A DNA stretch of 64,000 bases from Lampris incognitus (taxonomy: Eukaryota; Chordata; Actinopteri; Lampriformes; Lampridae): positions 18,813,126 to 18,877,125 of the forward strand of contig NC_079224.1 of NCBI RefSeq assembly GCF_029633865.1, given 5' to 3'. Under the pieces are notes generated by a model. It had not been told where the DNA came from and did not search any database. It was given only the letters and a program-made list of their open reading frames with translations. A program made the position numbers and the translations under genes. Below are positions 8,801 to 18,207 of the stretch, piece by piece. Each line of letters starts with the position of its first letter. The stretch's first letter is position 1.

Positions 8801-11703
8801 GTGATGATCAGCAATGTCTTGTGCGTTATGCTGTTATGGACTGTGATGATCAGCAATGTGCTGTGTGTTATGCTGTTATGGACTGTGATGATCAGCAGTG
8901 TGCTGTGTGTTATGTTGTTATGGACTGTGATGATCAGCAATGTGCTGTGTGTTACCTGCTGTTATGGACTTTGTGATCAGCATTTGGAAATAATTTAGTA
9001 ATGACTGTTTACTGATACTGTTGAAACTCTGCCAGTAATGACATTTATGGTTGCCATGATAATAATAAATTACAGTTACTGCACTATACATCATGCTTTT
9101 CATTCCTTAATAACATATTACTATTATCCTTATACATTCATTAACATTGTTAATGATGTCATTAAATAAAGGCTAAATTATCCTAAAAAAACTAACCTTG
9201 GCAGGTAAAATATATTCTATAAGTTTGTGTAGATGTATAGACAGAGATATGGGCAGACAGACACAGACAAACTGACAGATATAGACAGAGAGCATATTCT
9301 CTGAAAAAAAGTATAAATAGGCCTACATATTGGATATGTTCTAATCCTAGGTGTCCCACGTTTATTGGTTCAATATCTTCAAATATGTAATATCTTCAAA
9401 TATCAAGCAAATGTAACATTCGGTTGTGAATTGTTCACTTCATTAGTGGAGCTTCTTCACAGAATGTCAGCTGATTCTAGAGATGCGACAGCCATAACAC
9501 CTTTGCTCTTGCAGCTACTTTTCCTGGCAAAGCAAAGGAGGCTACTACAATTCGTTCCAACGACAGATTTGAGAAACACCTTTTCTGCTATCGACAGTTC
9601 TTTCAATGGAACTTACGACCATAACTAGACAACAACGCTTCTGGGAAATGCACCCCAGGCTAGAAATCTGACTGGATCTTGAGCTGCCAGTTGCTTATTC
9701 TATAGTTTATAAAATGAACAAGCCAAAAAGGCTCATTGGTTGCAGGATGGACAAAAGGAAAGTGGAGGCAAGAGAGAAATAGCCACTCCACTCCCCAATA
9801 GACTTAGAGGTATTATTCCAACAACCTATTATTACACAGTGGTTTTTGACAATATTGTTCAAGAGTATGTCATTAAAAGTGGGGACAGTGGTGTGTACTT
9901 TGATATTGGAGAAAAGTGTCAGGGTATCTTGTTACCTGTGTAATTGTCCTCCTTGTACACATGCACTTTCTGCAGGTCAATGGCAGGCGAGACAGGGTAA
10001 AATGTTTCCAGAACGTGATCTGCCGTGTCAGCCACTTCCTGTTTCCCAGCGAAGTTGGGGAGAGGAGTCATGCTGTTCAGCAACAGACCATTCTTACCTC
10101 TTACCTGGAACAAGTCCTCTCCTGCATAATACACACATAGAAAAAATAAATGTAATGAGTGACTACAGTATTTCAACAACAGCAGACTGTTTGCCATTTC
10201 CTTACAGCCCATTCTGAAAGCAAGTTCAACTTTGCTTCATTACCGGGGCCAGAAGTATTTAGACAGATTAACATAATTTTTGATTAAGTATTTGTTTTTT
10301 GTGCAATAAAAACTCTGGTGCCATGATGTCCACATGTCTGCGTTTCAATATTATTGGGAGTAATTGGTACTGGCAGTGGTCACAGTCATAATAGTGAATA
10401 TTTTACCCCTTTTCCATGAAGCAGCCAACGTGAATTTCTCTGCGAGGATCCGCTTGCTGAGAGCTGGGTGACTGGATTGCAGACTACCACACATATGAAG
10501 CAGGTTATTGAGTAAGGTGTAGCTGCAGGGAAGAAATATACACATGATGTAAAAGCATAGACACACACATAAGACACACGTGCGTGCGCGTCATTCAACT
10601 GTCTGTATGTGGGTCTTTCTGTCCCCTTACCAATATTTCTCTTTCTTAGGTCGCCCCTCTGTCGTGTCCCAGAACCGAGCATGTTTAATGGCGTTCTGCA
10701 CACGTTCGTCCTGATCTGGGATCTGATAGGTGGGATTTTGGGCCAAGGCGAGGAGCTGAGGGGGCAGACCTGAAGTCAGTTTGGTCTTGGTCAGCCACAG
10801 AGCCTGCCGCACACCTGAAACCAGAACAGAGAACGAGAGAGTGAGACAGAGAGCTTGAAAATGCACTTGTACAATGCTTCACTCACACAAACGGAAGAGT
10901 AAATGAAAAGGAATGCGAAGAAGTTGTGGGTTCACTTTTGCATGTGAAAAGCAAATAGTCGATAATATTCAACTAGCTTTGATTAGGGAGAACATTTATA
11001 AAGTAAACAACTATCAGATGTGTTATAGATGACAGGACATTGTGCTTTGTTAAGTTAATAACTTAAAGAGCGTTGGGGGGCGTTTTGTTACAAACCAAAT
11101 ATCTTTGTAGTCATCACTTCTAACTTAATCGCCATCAGTTTACAGTTAATTAAGAGGGTTTAAACAATACACTATTACGTTTTTGAAGTTAGATACATTT
11201 CTGATTAATGTATCCATGGCTATTCACTAGCTCCAAATTACCTACCAAAGTGGGTATAGTTTGCGACAAAATATTATAAATTATCACAGAAAATTGAAAA
11301 AAAAACAAGGTATTTTACCTTCGAGAGCGTTCGTCCGTTGATTGAAAATGTAGCACGGTTTTTCTTTATGCAAGGGCATCTCGTGCACTGGGGGAGACTT
11401 ATAACGGTTCGGATCCTTAAAACCCCTCTCCCAATCGGGGTTAACGGGCTTTGACAGGCCCGGCACATAGTGCATCCTTTCCCCGTACGTCACCCTCTCT
11501 AGTCCCGGGATTTCTACTATGGCCCTAGGCTTTGGCCTAGGCCGGACCTTGGCTGTCAAAGCGGCGCTGACATTGAAGTGTCGCCGGGCCTGGCTGCTGT
11601 TCCTTCCAGCATGTGTGGAGATTTGTCCACAGTCATTCAGTAGCGTTATCTGGGAAAGCAACGGAGCCGCTGATTTTAGACGCTGCGTCGTTTCCATAAT
11701 CAT
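2743..11703 (-). CDS. mrpl37: Mitochondrial ribosomal protein L37 (mL37), seven exons, 3' end missing
   Basis: This gene encodes a structural protein of the large subunit of the mitochondrial ribosome, imported into the matrix. Exons on the minus strand are 11703-11319, 10814-10631, 10522-10407, 10121-9936, 6374-6220, 6044-5916 and 2817-2743. They sum to 1230 bases, or 410 codons, and every junction keeps phase. Landmarks match the mL37 family: [18 protein letters not shown] and [13 protein letters not shown] in exon 1, then [10 protein letters not shown], then [15 protein letters not shown], then [12 protein letters not shown], then [13 protein letters not shown], and LIKKKQVV at the end. 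The first 40 residues are basic and serine- or alanine-rich, as expected for a mitochondrial targeting sequence. The family continues about 25 residues beyond this point. Exon 7 ends at a GTAAGA donor, so a final exon is expected left of base 1. Introns hold a Penelope-like element, a dead hAT copy and a 42-bp minisatellite. The divergent neighbour is csnk1g2. Confidence 0.93.
3310..4560 (-). pseudogene. Penelope-like RT and GIY-YIG endonuclease, frameshifted
   Basis: Reading from high to low coordinates, SLFM then [14 protein letters not shown] marks the RT N-terminal half, with an in-frame stop near 4443. [18 protein letters not shown] and [11 protein letters not shown] (VDD catalytic pair) follow at about 4270-4145. 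The frame then shifts near 4060-4160 and again near 3580-3627. The endonuclease part contains [23 protein letters not shown] and [16 protein letters not shown]. The usual YIG of the GIY-YIG motif reads CAG here, so nuclease activity is unlikely. The N-terminal third of the protein is absent, as in most 5'-truncated copies. Confidence 0.85.
4556..4792. repeat. Inverted repeat inside the Penelope-like element
   Basis: The left arm, about 4556-4664, and the right arm, about 4696-4792, are reverse complements with scattered mismatches. Both contain aagtttcatgcatctatt or its complement and ggatgtgccatta. It marks the junction where the element's coding strand flips into an inverted terminal block. 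Confidence 0.8.
4907..4970 (+). ncRNA. Hammerhead-ribozyme-like motif in Penelope terminal block
   Basis: The sequence reads CTGAAGA (4919-4925), then a stem-loop with ACT/AGT pairing, then GAAAC (4945-4949), then GCATCT and GTC ending at 4958. This is the order of a type I hammerhead core: CUGANGA, helix II, GAAA, a two-base-pair helix III (AC with GU), then the cleavage triplet. Flanking GTTTA and TAAAC could pair as helix I, but with two mismatches next to the core. Penelope-like elements are known to carry hammerheads. Activity of this copy is doubtful. Confidence 0.4.
4990..5915. other. mrpl37 intron 6, nothing recognised
   Basis: No motif, long repeat or convincing exon was seen between the Penelope-like element and exon 6. 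Confidence 0.5.
5916..6044 (-). CDS. mrpl37: mrpl37 exon 6
   Basis: This exon is exactly 43 codons, phase 0 at both ends. The acceptor is ccaatag and the donor is GTGCAG. It encodes [20 protein letters not shown] followed by [12 protein letters not shown], matching the family. Confidence 0.9.
6220..6374 (-). CDS. mrpl37: mrpl37 exon 5
   Basis: The acceptor is ttttttcag and the donor is GTAAGA. The exon encodes [20 protein letters not shown] and then [20 protein letters not shown]. It is separated from exon 4 by a 3.6-kb intron that holds a hAT remnant and a minisatellite. Confidence 0.9.
6722..8546 (+). pseudogene. hAT-family transposase, multiply frameshifted
   Basis: The original start appears to be ATG 6722 ([13 protein letters not shown]...), and the frame changes in a T-run near 6793. 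A BED-type zinc finger follows, CICLLCDNV with RRHETKH (about 6823-6890). The frame breaks again at about 7145 and at an A-run at 7447-7458. Later blocks are [20 protein letters not shown] (first catalytic region, about 7257-7316), [14 protein letters not shown] (about 7573-7614) and [12 protein letters not shown] (about 7747-7782). The C-terminal dimerisation segment is [20 protein letters not shown] (about 8378-8437). Overall order and length fit a Charlie/ZBED-like hAT transposase. At least four frame breaks make it a fossil. It sits on the plus strand inside mrpl37 intron 4, opposite to the gene. Terminal inverted repeats were not resolved. Confidence 0.85.
8703..8975. repeat. 42-bp minisatellite, about 6.5 copies
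   Basis: The unit is tatggactgtgatgatcagc followed by aatgtgctgtgtgttatgttgt. Copies begin near 8711, 8751, 8793, 8835, 8877 and 8919, with single-base variants and one 2-base deletion in the first unit. The period is divisible by three, so several frames stay open, but nothing suggests translation. Confidence 0.92.
8976..9935. other. mrpl37 intron 4, possible repeat end only
   Basis: No coding signal was seen. The segment near 9635-9660 (cttctgggaaatgcacccca) resembles common teleost DNA-transposon ends, but no partner was found with certainty. Confidence 0.4.
9936..10121 (-). CDS. mrpl37: mrpl37 exon 4
   Basis: The acceptor is tatgcag and the donor is GTAACA. The exon encodes [20 protein letters not shown] and the well conserved [15 protein letters not shown] block. 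Confidence 0.92.
10407..10522 (-). CDS. mrpl37: mrpl37 exon 3
   Basis: The acceptor is ccctgcag and the donor is GTAAAA. The exon encodes [20 protein letters not shown] and then [15 protein letters not shown]. Phase matches both neighbours. Confidence 0.9.
10631..10814 (-). CDS. mrpl37: mrpl37 exon 2
   Basis: The acceptor is tttcag before 10814 and the donor GTAAGG follows 10631. The exon begins with the last two bases of the split glycine codon and carries the family block [10 protein letters not shown], then [17 protein letters not shown]. Confidence 0.93.
11319..11703 (-). CDS. mrpl37: mrpl37 exon 1 (start codon and targeting sequence)
   Basis: The exon starts at ATG 11703; a second in-frame ATG follows two codons later at 11697. 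It encodes the presumed mitochondrial presequence and the conserved block [18 protein letters not shown]. It ends one base into a glycine codon at donor GTAAAA. The reading frame is open throughout. Confidence 0.93.
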
Positions 11704-11910
11704 TTCGTCCCGTATGAGAGCAAGAGCAAATATGGGGAGTTTAAAGGGAAATGCAGTTGCTGCAATTTACATTTCAGACTTGAAAGTTATCGGCATGAGA
11801 GGACGCTACCATCTTGGGTCAGCTGACTTCGTCGCTGATTTGTACCAATACTGTGACCAGAGGATGTCACAGCGCCTCCTACATGCTGGGAGGGATACTA
11901 TTGTACGAGC
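11704..11910 (-). promoter_or_regulatory. mrpl37: Probable mrpl37 promoter with YY1-like and ZNF143-like sites
   Basis: Upstream of the start codon, the minus strand reads CAAGATGGTAG at 11816-11806, close to the YY1 consensus found just after start sites of many ribosomal and mitochondrial genes. At 11900-11881 it reads TAGTATCCCTCCCAGCATGT, which resembles the ZNF143 (Staf) motif core TCCCAGCATG. No TATA box is evident. The start site is not placed by sequence alone. Confidence 0.4.
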
Positions 11911-11934
11911 GCAAACGCCTTTTGTACTTGTTGG

Positions 11935-11936
<2 letters not shown>

Positions 11937-11969
<33 letters not shown>
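11937..11969. repeat. (ATT)n microsatellite
   Basis: About ten ATT units occur in a row, just upstream of the mrpl37 promoter region. Confidence 0.95.
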
Positions 11970-11975
<6 letters not shown>

Positions 11976-11989
11976 CAGTCTTCTGTCCC

Positions 11990-14650
11990 TAACTGCCCGT
12001 ATATGCCCCGCTTTTAATGCGCTATGACATGATAATAGAGAACACAAAATTACGCCAGAAAGCGCAAACAAGTCTTAGGGTGGCGCTCTATTAAGTGCCA
12101 AATTGCACACATTCAAACGGAATGTGACATGTAAAACTTGATACACATACTGTATATTCCCTCATGCTGAACAATTTTGCATCTAGGATCCAAAAAGTCC
12201 ACCATACTGGATTTTACACCATTTTGTATTATTTGAAAAACAATTCTGAAAGTTTTTTTAATTTTTGTTTGTGCCACAACATAAACCAAATTTGTATAGC
12301 ATATTTATGGGACCTAGTTATAATTTTGTTATATAATTCTGCTCAATCAGATTAAAAACATGAAATGCCACAAAATACATGTCTGACAATATCAACATCA
12401 AAAGTGGCTCTGATGATATTGTTCCCAATTCAAAAGTTGTTCCATTCATTATGTTGATTACAACGATACCCAACGTGTGCTGACTGGTGAAAAAAATGCA
12501 AGAGATAAAGGCCTTCGTTTTAATTTTCACCTGATAAAATCCCATTCACTTTATAAGTATTTTCTAAACATAATAACTGTCATATATGTTTTATTTTTGT
12601 TTTTTGTTTTTTATGAGGTTTGGCATGATGACAGACCACACAAAGACACATCACTATAAAACCCCATTGCTGCAAACTAACCTCAAAGTTCAATGTCCCA
12701 TTTTGGGACATCTAACATTTATTTTCTGCCAGACAGTCATATGATTGTTCACAAGATTTTATGGACAAAACTACATCAGTGAGACTCAGTTCACAGACAA
12801 CTAAAAACAACAAGTCATTGGCCTATGAAATCAGACAACAATGTTTATTTTCCTGTTGTTTTTTTTTTGTTGTTGATTACATTGTGTACTTAAACCGTAA
12901 TCCAAGAATAGTTATGCAGCAACAAAGACAACAACTTTTTCTCATCTCATCCCATCATCAGCCGCTTCTCCGCTTCTGTGAAGATGGACATCTAGCTGTG
13001 AGCATTGTTAAATGCTGAGCAGATGGACATAACTTGACCTCCATCTTCTTGCCTGTATTTGAAAATTTAGCTTGGGCCTCTTGTGTATGGCCATTGGTTG
13101 AGGCTTTAGTCTGACATTTAAATCAAGTTTCAGCTTCTTCTTTTTTTTCTTACACTGGATGTAGTTACAGGTATTCATCTGAAGTTTTGAGAGGGAAACG
13201 TCTAACCTTGTCTAGTTGGGTCAAGACTTGGGCTGAAAACTGAGGCTTGGATTCTTGAGAGGTGGAGCCTTGCTATAAAGTAGAGTTGGAGCTCAAGTCA
13301 GTTTTAGGGCTTGGGTGCTTGAGGTGTCATGGTTCTTCATCTAGGATCTTGTATGGATTGCAGCCCAGAGCTGGGGAGAAAGGCGTTTGAGGTTAGTTTG
13401 TTTTGACTTTATTTTGCATCTGTGGGGTATAGGGCTGGGGTAAGGGTGGAACCAGAAGCCTTGGAGAGACAGACACAGGGGAGAAGATCCCTGCATGATG
13501 CTGGAACTGGATCGATGGTGGATTCTGGCCTGGTCTTTTCTGGCACCTGGCATTGTCTCTACTTGGAGCGAGGGAGAAAGGTATCTCACCCCTGACTTCG
13601 CTTGAGCCTAGGTTATATTGATGATAAAGTAGCTGGAGGAATATGGGCTATAACTCCATTTGGAGCCAGGGCTTGGGTCTCGTTTTGCACTGGGGAAACT
13701 TATTATGAGTTGAAGAATATTTAGTTTAGTGACAATTTTTGAAAAGGCCAGTGAACAGGGGGAGATGGGTTGAGAGGAGTAGGGGTTATTAGCAGAGGAG
13801 GAGGCTCCAGTCTCAGTAACAGGCTTGGAGAAGGTCAGTGGGAAGGGTGAAATAGTTGAAGATGAGTCCAAAAAGTACCTGTTGCAGAAATAAAGGCTCC
13901 AATGTTGAATCCAATCAACAGCATCCTGAATACTCTGATAATGAACAGAGCCAGTTGCCAGCTCCTCTGTGTAACAAAGCCAAGCAAGTGCCAGAGGGGT
14001 GTTTGGCAAACATAATGCTCCATATCATGAGAGTGTTGAGAAGGAAGAACAAAGAACAGGAAAGTAGAGGATGACAGTTGAGAAGTAGCCAGAGCTCTTA
14101 ATACAGCTGACATAGTCGCAAGGACTAAATTAGCCATTGTCTACAAGTTAGAAGGGTTTTTCGGTTTTTTTTGGGGTTTTTTTTAGGGAGTTGTCCCTTA
14201 TCTGATGTGAGGGTCTAAGGACGGGCTGTTGTGTTGCTGTAAAGCCCCTTGAGGCAAATTTGTGTAACACCCATCCCATGTAGCTATGTAAAAATCTATT
14301 GTTGTAGTACCATGGGTGGAGGCTGGGTACGGTTTCAAACTAAATAGCACTATTACCTGTATGCTCTTAAACTATTTTAATAGTACTCTCTTTTTAACTA
14401 AAATAACTGGCGGTGCCTCCACATAAATTTATGATATATAATAAAGATATATCATTTAGATTTTGGTTTTGTCTCTTGTCCTAGTTTTTATCGGTACTTT
14501 TAACAGTGATTAAATGTGAATTACCTATGAGCTATGACACACGGTTTCTTTAAATATAATACCAAATTATGGTAGGCTATTTATTTATATAAAACAGAAT
14601 TTTCTCAAAATCACATCATGACTAAAGACAAACAGCGCTAAATCCCAACT
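11990..14650. other. Intergenic stretch, no gene recognised
   Basis: The sequence is AT-rich to 13000 and then carries two overlapping minus-strand frames of 100 and 133 codons (13608-14137). Neither shows a recognisable domain, and neither has conserved-looking splice sites. I treat them as chance. Confidence 0.5.
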
Positions 14651-14692
14651 ATGAATAAACACAAAATAATATCAAATAACATCAATCATAGG

Positions 14693-14694
<2 letters not shown>

Positions 14695-14728
<34 letters not shown>
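14695..14728. repeat. (CA)n microsatellite
   Basis: An uninterrupted CA run lies just left of the tRNA-Leu-primed composite. Confidence 0.95.
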
Positions 14729-14730
<2 letters not shown>

Positions 14731-14792
14731 TGTAAACCAAGCTCCTTCACGCCTCAGGGCGCATACGCTTCCGATGGCCTTACGGTCGCTCC

Positions 14793-14945
14793 ATCCCACT
14801 TCTGCCACCAATGTAACCGGTTATTTTCTTGCCCGGTGCGGGATTCGATACGGATGTACTGCACCACAAAACGAGATCACCAACCGCTCGGCTAAAGGGT
14901 CAGACCCGTTAGCTAGGGACTAACGTGTCTTATTAGTAGTTTACA
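14793..14945 (-). mobile_element. Mini-LTR-like unit 1 with Pol III-type boxes
   Basis: On the minus strand the unit starts near AAGACACGTTAG. It carries a box-A-like TAGCCGAGCGG (14894-14884) and a box-B-like GTATCGAATCC (14851-14841), and it ends GGTTACA. Directly after it comes TGGTGGCAGAAGTGGGAT (14810-14793), a near match to the complement of the tRNA-Leu acceptor end. Confidence 0.6.
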
Positions 14946-15029
14946 GTCGTCACCCTCCCCGGAAGCGCGCCCTCGCGCTTTGTTATTCCCGCGCTCCGAA
15001 GAGACTTCTGAGGATCTGCACACTTCCGG

Positions 15030-15172
15030 ATCCCACCGCTGCCACCAACGTAACCGGTTATTTTCTTGCCTGGTGCGGGATTCGATACGAAGTGTACTGC
15101 ACCACAAGGCGACATCACTAACCGCTCGGCTAAAGGGTCAGACCCGCCAACCAGCGGCCAGCGTGTCTTCTT
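15030..15172 (-). mobile_element. Mini-LTR-like unit 2 with Pol III-type boxes
   Basis: This is a direct copy of unit 1 with about 80-90% identity by eye. Box A is at 15132-15122 and box B at 15088-15078, spaced as in a tRNA gene. It is followed by TGGTGGCAGCGGTGGGAT at 15047-15030, which is complementary over 18 bases to the 3' end of vertebrate tRNA-Leu(AAG) including CCA. Confidence 0.62.
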
Positions 15173-15276
15173 ATCCATGCACGTTACGTGCATGTCGCCT
15201 GCGGTGCGGGCGATACGGGTTCGCTTCCCGGCCGCGGCAGTTCCTGTGGTTGCGTTGTCCCCCGAATTCGCTACAT

Positions 15277-15292
15277 TGGTGTCAGAAGTGGG
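15277..15292 (+). other. Primer-binding site for tRNA-Leu(CAA)
   Basis: TGGTGTCAGAAGTGGG is complementary to the acceptor end plus CCA of vertebrate tRNA-Leu(CAA) over 16 bases. It directly follows an LTR-like CTACAT end, and the orientation is plus, opposite to units 1 and 2. Confidence 0.6.
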
Positions 15293-15352
15293 CTGGAGCG
15301 ACCGTAAGGCCATCGTAAGCTTATGCGCCCTGAGGCGTGAAGGAGCTGATAT

Positions 15353-15880
15353 GCTTAAGCGCGGGGACACACATTCAGATTATTGCTCTGTATAAGATAG
15401 ATCATACTATGAATTACAACAATTTTCCAAGGAATACATTTTCTCATGAATATTTGAGAAAAAGAGAAACAAAGTGTGTGCAACACTGTATGATGATGTT
15501 AGAGATCAGCGCAAAGACACACGCTGAACAAATGAAAAATATAACTATTGTTAAAAATAGTTTTTATTAATGTTGCTATTTTGACTATAGCTGATCTTTT
15601 GTTTTGCTGCTTGATCTCCTTTTGACTGCAATCTCAAGGTCCTCCTACTGCAAATACTGAGACACACAAGCACGACACGACACCGTGTACATTGCATTTA
15701 TTTATACGTACAATTTCATCACATCAACTGATCAGAAATCTGATATATTCAGCAAAAAGTTACACTTTTTTCTTGTTCGACAAAGACAGACTGGGATTGA
15801 GAGACCATGGAAAGGACAGGGGAAAAACAGCAAAGAAAAAAAAGTTTCTTATCAAAGCAAGAGATGATAAATGTCCATAA
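15353..15880. other. AT-rich spacer, nothing recognised
   Basis: There is no repeat or gene signal between the tRNA-Leu composite and the presumed csnk1g2 upstream region. Confidence 0.45.
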
Positions 15881-16182
15881 CTGGTTGATTGCTCGCACCA
15901 GTCGTCCCGTCTCCATTAATAAAACAGTGTGCGCTTCCCTCCGCCGCTTGCCACGACCAGTTTCTCTTCATATTTTCAGAGGACATGTACGCCAAGACCA
16001 CACGCCCGACACAACCGCACTCCACGTCGTTAACGCAAAATGCGTTGGAGTCATTGGCGAGGCTTTTCAGCTGGTTAGCTAAACATACAGAGAAAAGAAA
16101 TGAGCAAGAAAAATGAAGCAAAGACACTGAGAACTGTGCACTCCTGGCTGAAAATTCGGGGACGTCAAGTAAAAACGGTCGG
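15881..16182 (+). promoter_or_regulatory. csnk1g2: Candidate csnk1g2 promoter and first non-coding exon
   Basis: CpG content rises here, with an isolated GACGTCA element at 16161-16167. A transcript ending at 16182 would meet a GTAGGT donor. The sequence beyond 16183 is typical teleost intron 1 (many gttagc/tagctaa runs). No protein is encoded. Placement rests on composition and the donor only. Confidence 0.3.
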
Positions 16183-17640
16183 GTAGGTAGATGTTTTATG
16201 CACGACCTTACACATTTGGTTGAGCCGAACTATGTTTATGAATGGTTGGCTGTGTGGGTAGAAAATTAACGTTAGCCAGCGGTAGCTAGTTAGCTAAGTA
16301 GCTAAAGTGTTAGCCTTTAACGACTACAGCCGGAGATGCTAATTGCTAGTAGCTAGCGTTAGGCAGCCTCAGTTTAGCTTCTTACTATTACTTGGCTACT
16401 GGCTTTGCTGTTGTTTGTTAAGCACAGCATCACACGCCACTTGTCTAAACGACTCTCTCTGCATTACACTGCATTTCTAGCTTCCCCCACACGTCCATAC
16501 GTTAGGAGAACGTTACCTTAGAGTTGTAAAAAAGCCAGTAAATTTAGCATTGTGGAGAGAGGCTAAGGCCAAACACATTTGGACCACCAGTCGACCATCA
16601 AACTACTGTGGCCTAACGTTAGTTCCCTGCGTTACCTAGCTTGACTGATGGCTTGATATACTATTTCAATTTCTAAAACAGGCGGACTAGGTGGCCACGG
16701 CAGACGTATATGTGGCAAGCTAACAGTTGACTGCTGCCCGACTTGTGAAATTAGCTGCGATCGTATGAACTAACGCTAATGCTACGTATAAGGCACTCAA
16801 GACTTATTTAGAAATTCAGCCCCTTGCCTAATCACCAATCAACCCTTCATCAGATCCTAACAGCAAGACACTTGATCTCCCAGGCTAATTTTCACACTGA
16901 AGTGAACATATTCACCTTTCATTACCAATGCCACTAGGACAGAGAGGGGCAGTGGTCCGGTGGTGTGCGTTGGGTGAACCCAGGCCATGTTGGTAGCTTG
17001 GTAAGTTTAGTGAAAGAATTCCTTAGGTGCCTCACACTGTTTCCTTAGAATGCATTTTTAAACTATGTTCAAGAGTTTCAATCTCCAAAGGGGTAATTGC
17101 TGCTGAAAATGAAAGTACTCAAAGCACTTTAAGTTGATTTGGGGAAAAGTGTCCCATCAAATTTTATTTATTATGCCTTGCATTTATTGTTTGACAATTT
17201 GTCTTATTGAGGGTGACGTCATCGTTGCTTAAAGTGATCCCTGTGCATGTGTTGATTTTTGTTTTCCATGGATATCGTTACTTAGTAGTGCAGGGAAATA
17301 TTTATACATTCTTTTGACAGTCCCAGAAAACTGGTTTGTCTGGAAATTTGACATTATATGGGTGGTCGTTGAGAAAGGGATGTGGCATCATTTTGGAATA
17401 GAATAGGTAGAATTTGAGTCCATTTGTTGCAATTTAAAAAACCGTGAATTACTCTGCATTGATGTAACAAAGCAAAGGCCCAGACATTACTTCTGACTTA
17501 ACTATACATATATGAAAACTAGTATGAGAGACTGCATTTTCATTATGTTACGTAGGGACATAGAAATTATCAGGGGCACAGGGTAAAGGATCATTAATTG
17601 AAAACTGCTAAATGACAAGTTTTGATCTTGCAAGCCATTC
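16183..17640. other. Presumed csnk1g2 intron 1, nothing recognised
   Basis: Short GTTAGC-rich low-complexity stretches near 16270-16370, then unique-looking sequence. Confidence 0.4.
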
Positions 17641-17990
17641 TTGGTAACACTTTAGATTACAGCCCGCAACGTACAGCGTAATTACTCTGTAGTTACAGTG
17701 TAATCTTTTCCACTAATGACTCCCCAGTACAGTATGTACCAATGTAGGTACTGGGGAACAAGATGTGAAGTTATGGAATTAGGGAGTAACAATTTGGGAT
17801 CTTACAAAGAACTTATATTGTAGTTATTACTTTACTACTAGGTATCTTTTCTATTATATGACCTACTGAGCAATAATCTGGATGTTTGGAAGGAACTTAG
17901 ATTAAGAGATAATTTATACTATAGATATTATTTAACTACTGGGTGCCTATCTATGAATACAGAGTACAGTATGACCATAAAACTGAACAA
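17641..17990. repeat. Diverged DNA-transposon-like repeat with internal duplication
   Basis: It begins ttggtaacactttagattac, a start shared by many teleost non-autonomous DNA elements. It contains two diverged copies of a segment of about 110 bases: tatattgtagttattactttactactaggt... and ttatactatagatattatttaactactgggt.... The right end was not defined. Confidence 0.45.
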
Positions 17991-18207
17991 AAATCTAGAT
18001 GTTTCAGGGAAGATGGAGTGATGACTGCTGCATCACTTCATAAATCTGATGTGCTTTTATTTAAAAATGACCTTAATACCAACACACAGACAAAATGATA
18101 TTGTTCCTTTATAATGTTGGGGTACTTTAAATAATCGATCTAAAGAAGATGATAGAGGAAATGAAGAGGGCAAACAGGCTGTTTCCTATCAAAAATAAGT
18201 TTAAATG

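Larger units (their letters stand above)
14741..15352. mobile_element. Composite of miniature LTR-like units with tRNA-Leu primer sites
   Basis: Inverted arms of about 73 bases, 14741-14812 and 15279-15352, bound the region (gctccttcacgcctcagggc with its complement at the far end). Between them, two direct minus-strand units end in TTACA or TTACG and then a sequence complementary to the 3' end of tRNA-Leu. A third unit on the plus strand ends in CTACA followed by TGGTGTCAGAAGTGGG. This is the layout of very short LTR retroelements (TRIM-like): short repeat, primer-binding site, short internal part, second repeat. No coding capacity is seen. The composite probably arose from two insertions head to head. 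Confidence 0.65.

Noticed and set aside
8703-8975. CRISPR-like regularly spaced repeats
   Set aside because: It is a contiguous 42-bp tandem array without unique spacers, in a vertebrate intron.
6395-9660. caggggtgtgtttcac and a similar inverted string at 9640-9660 as ends of the hAT copy
   Set aside because: The match is short and imperfect, the span would include a minisatellite, and an 8-bp duplication could not be found.
13608-14137. Two minus-strand frames, one with hydrophobic stretches
   Set aside because: No recognisable domain, weak splice sites and no codon or family support.
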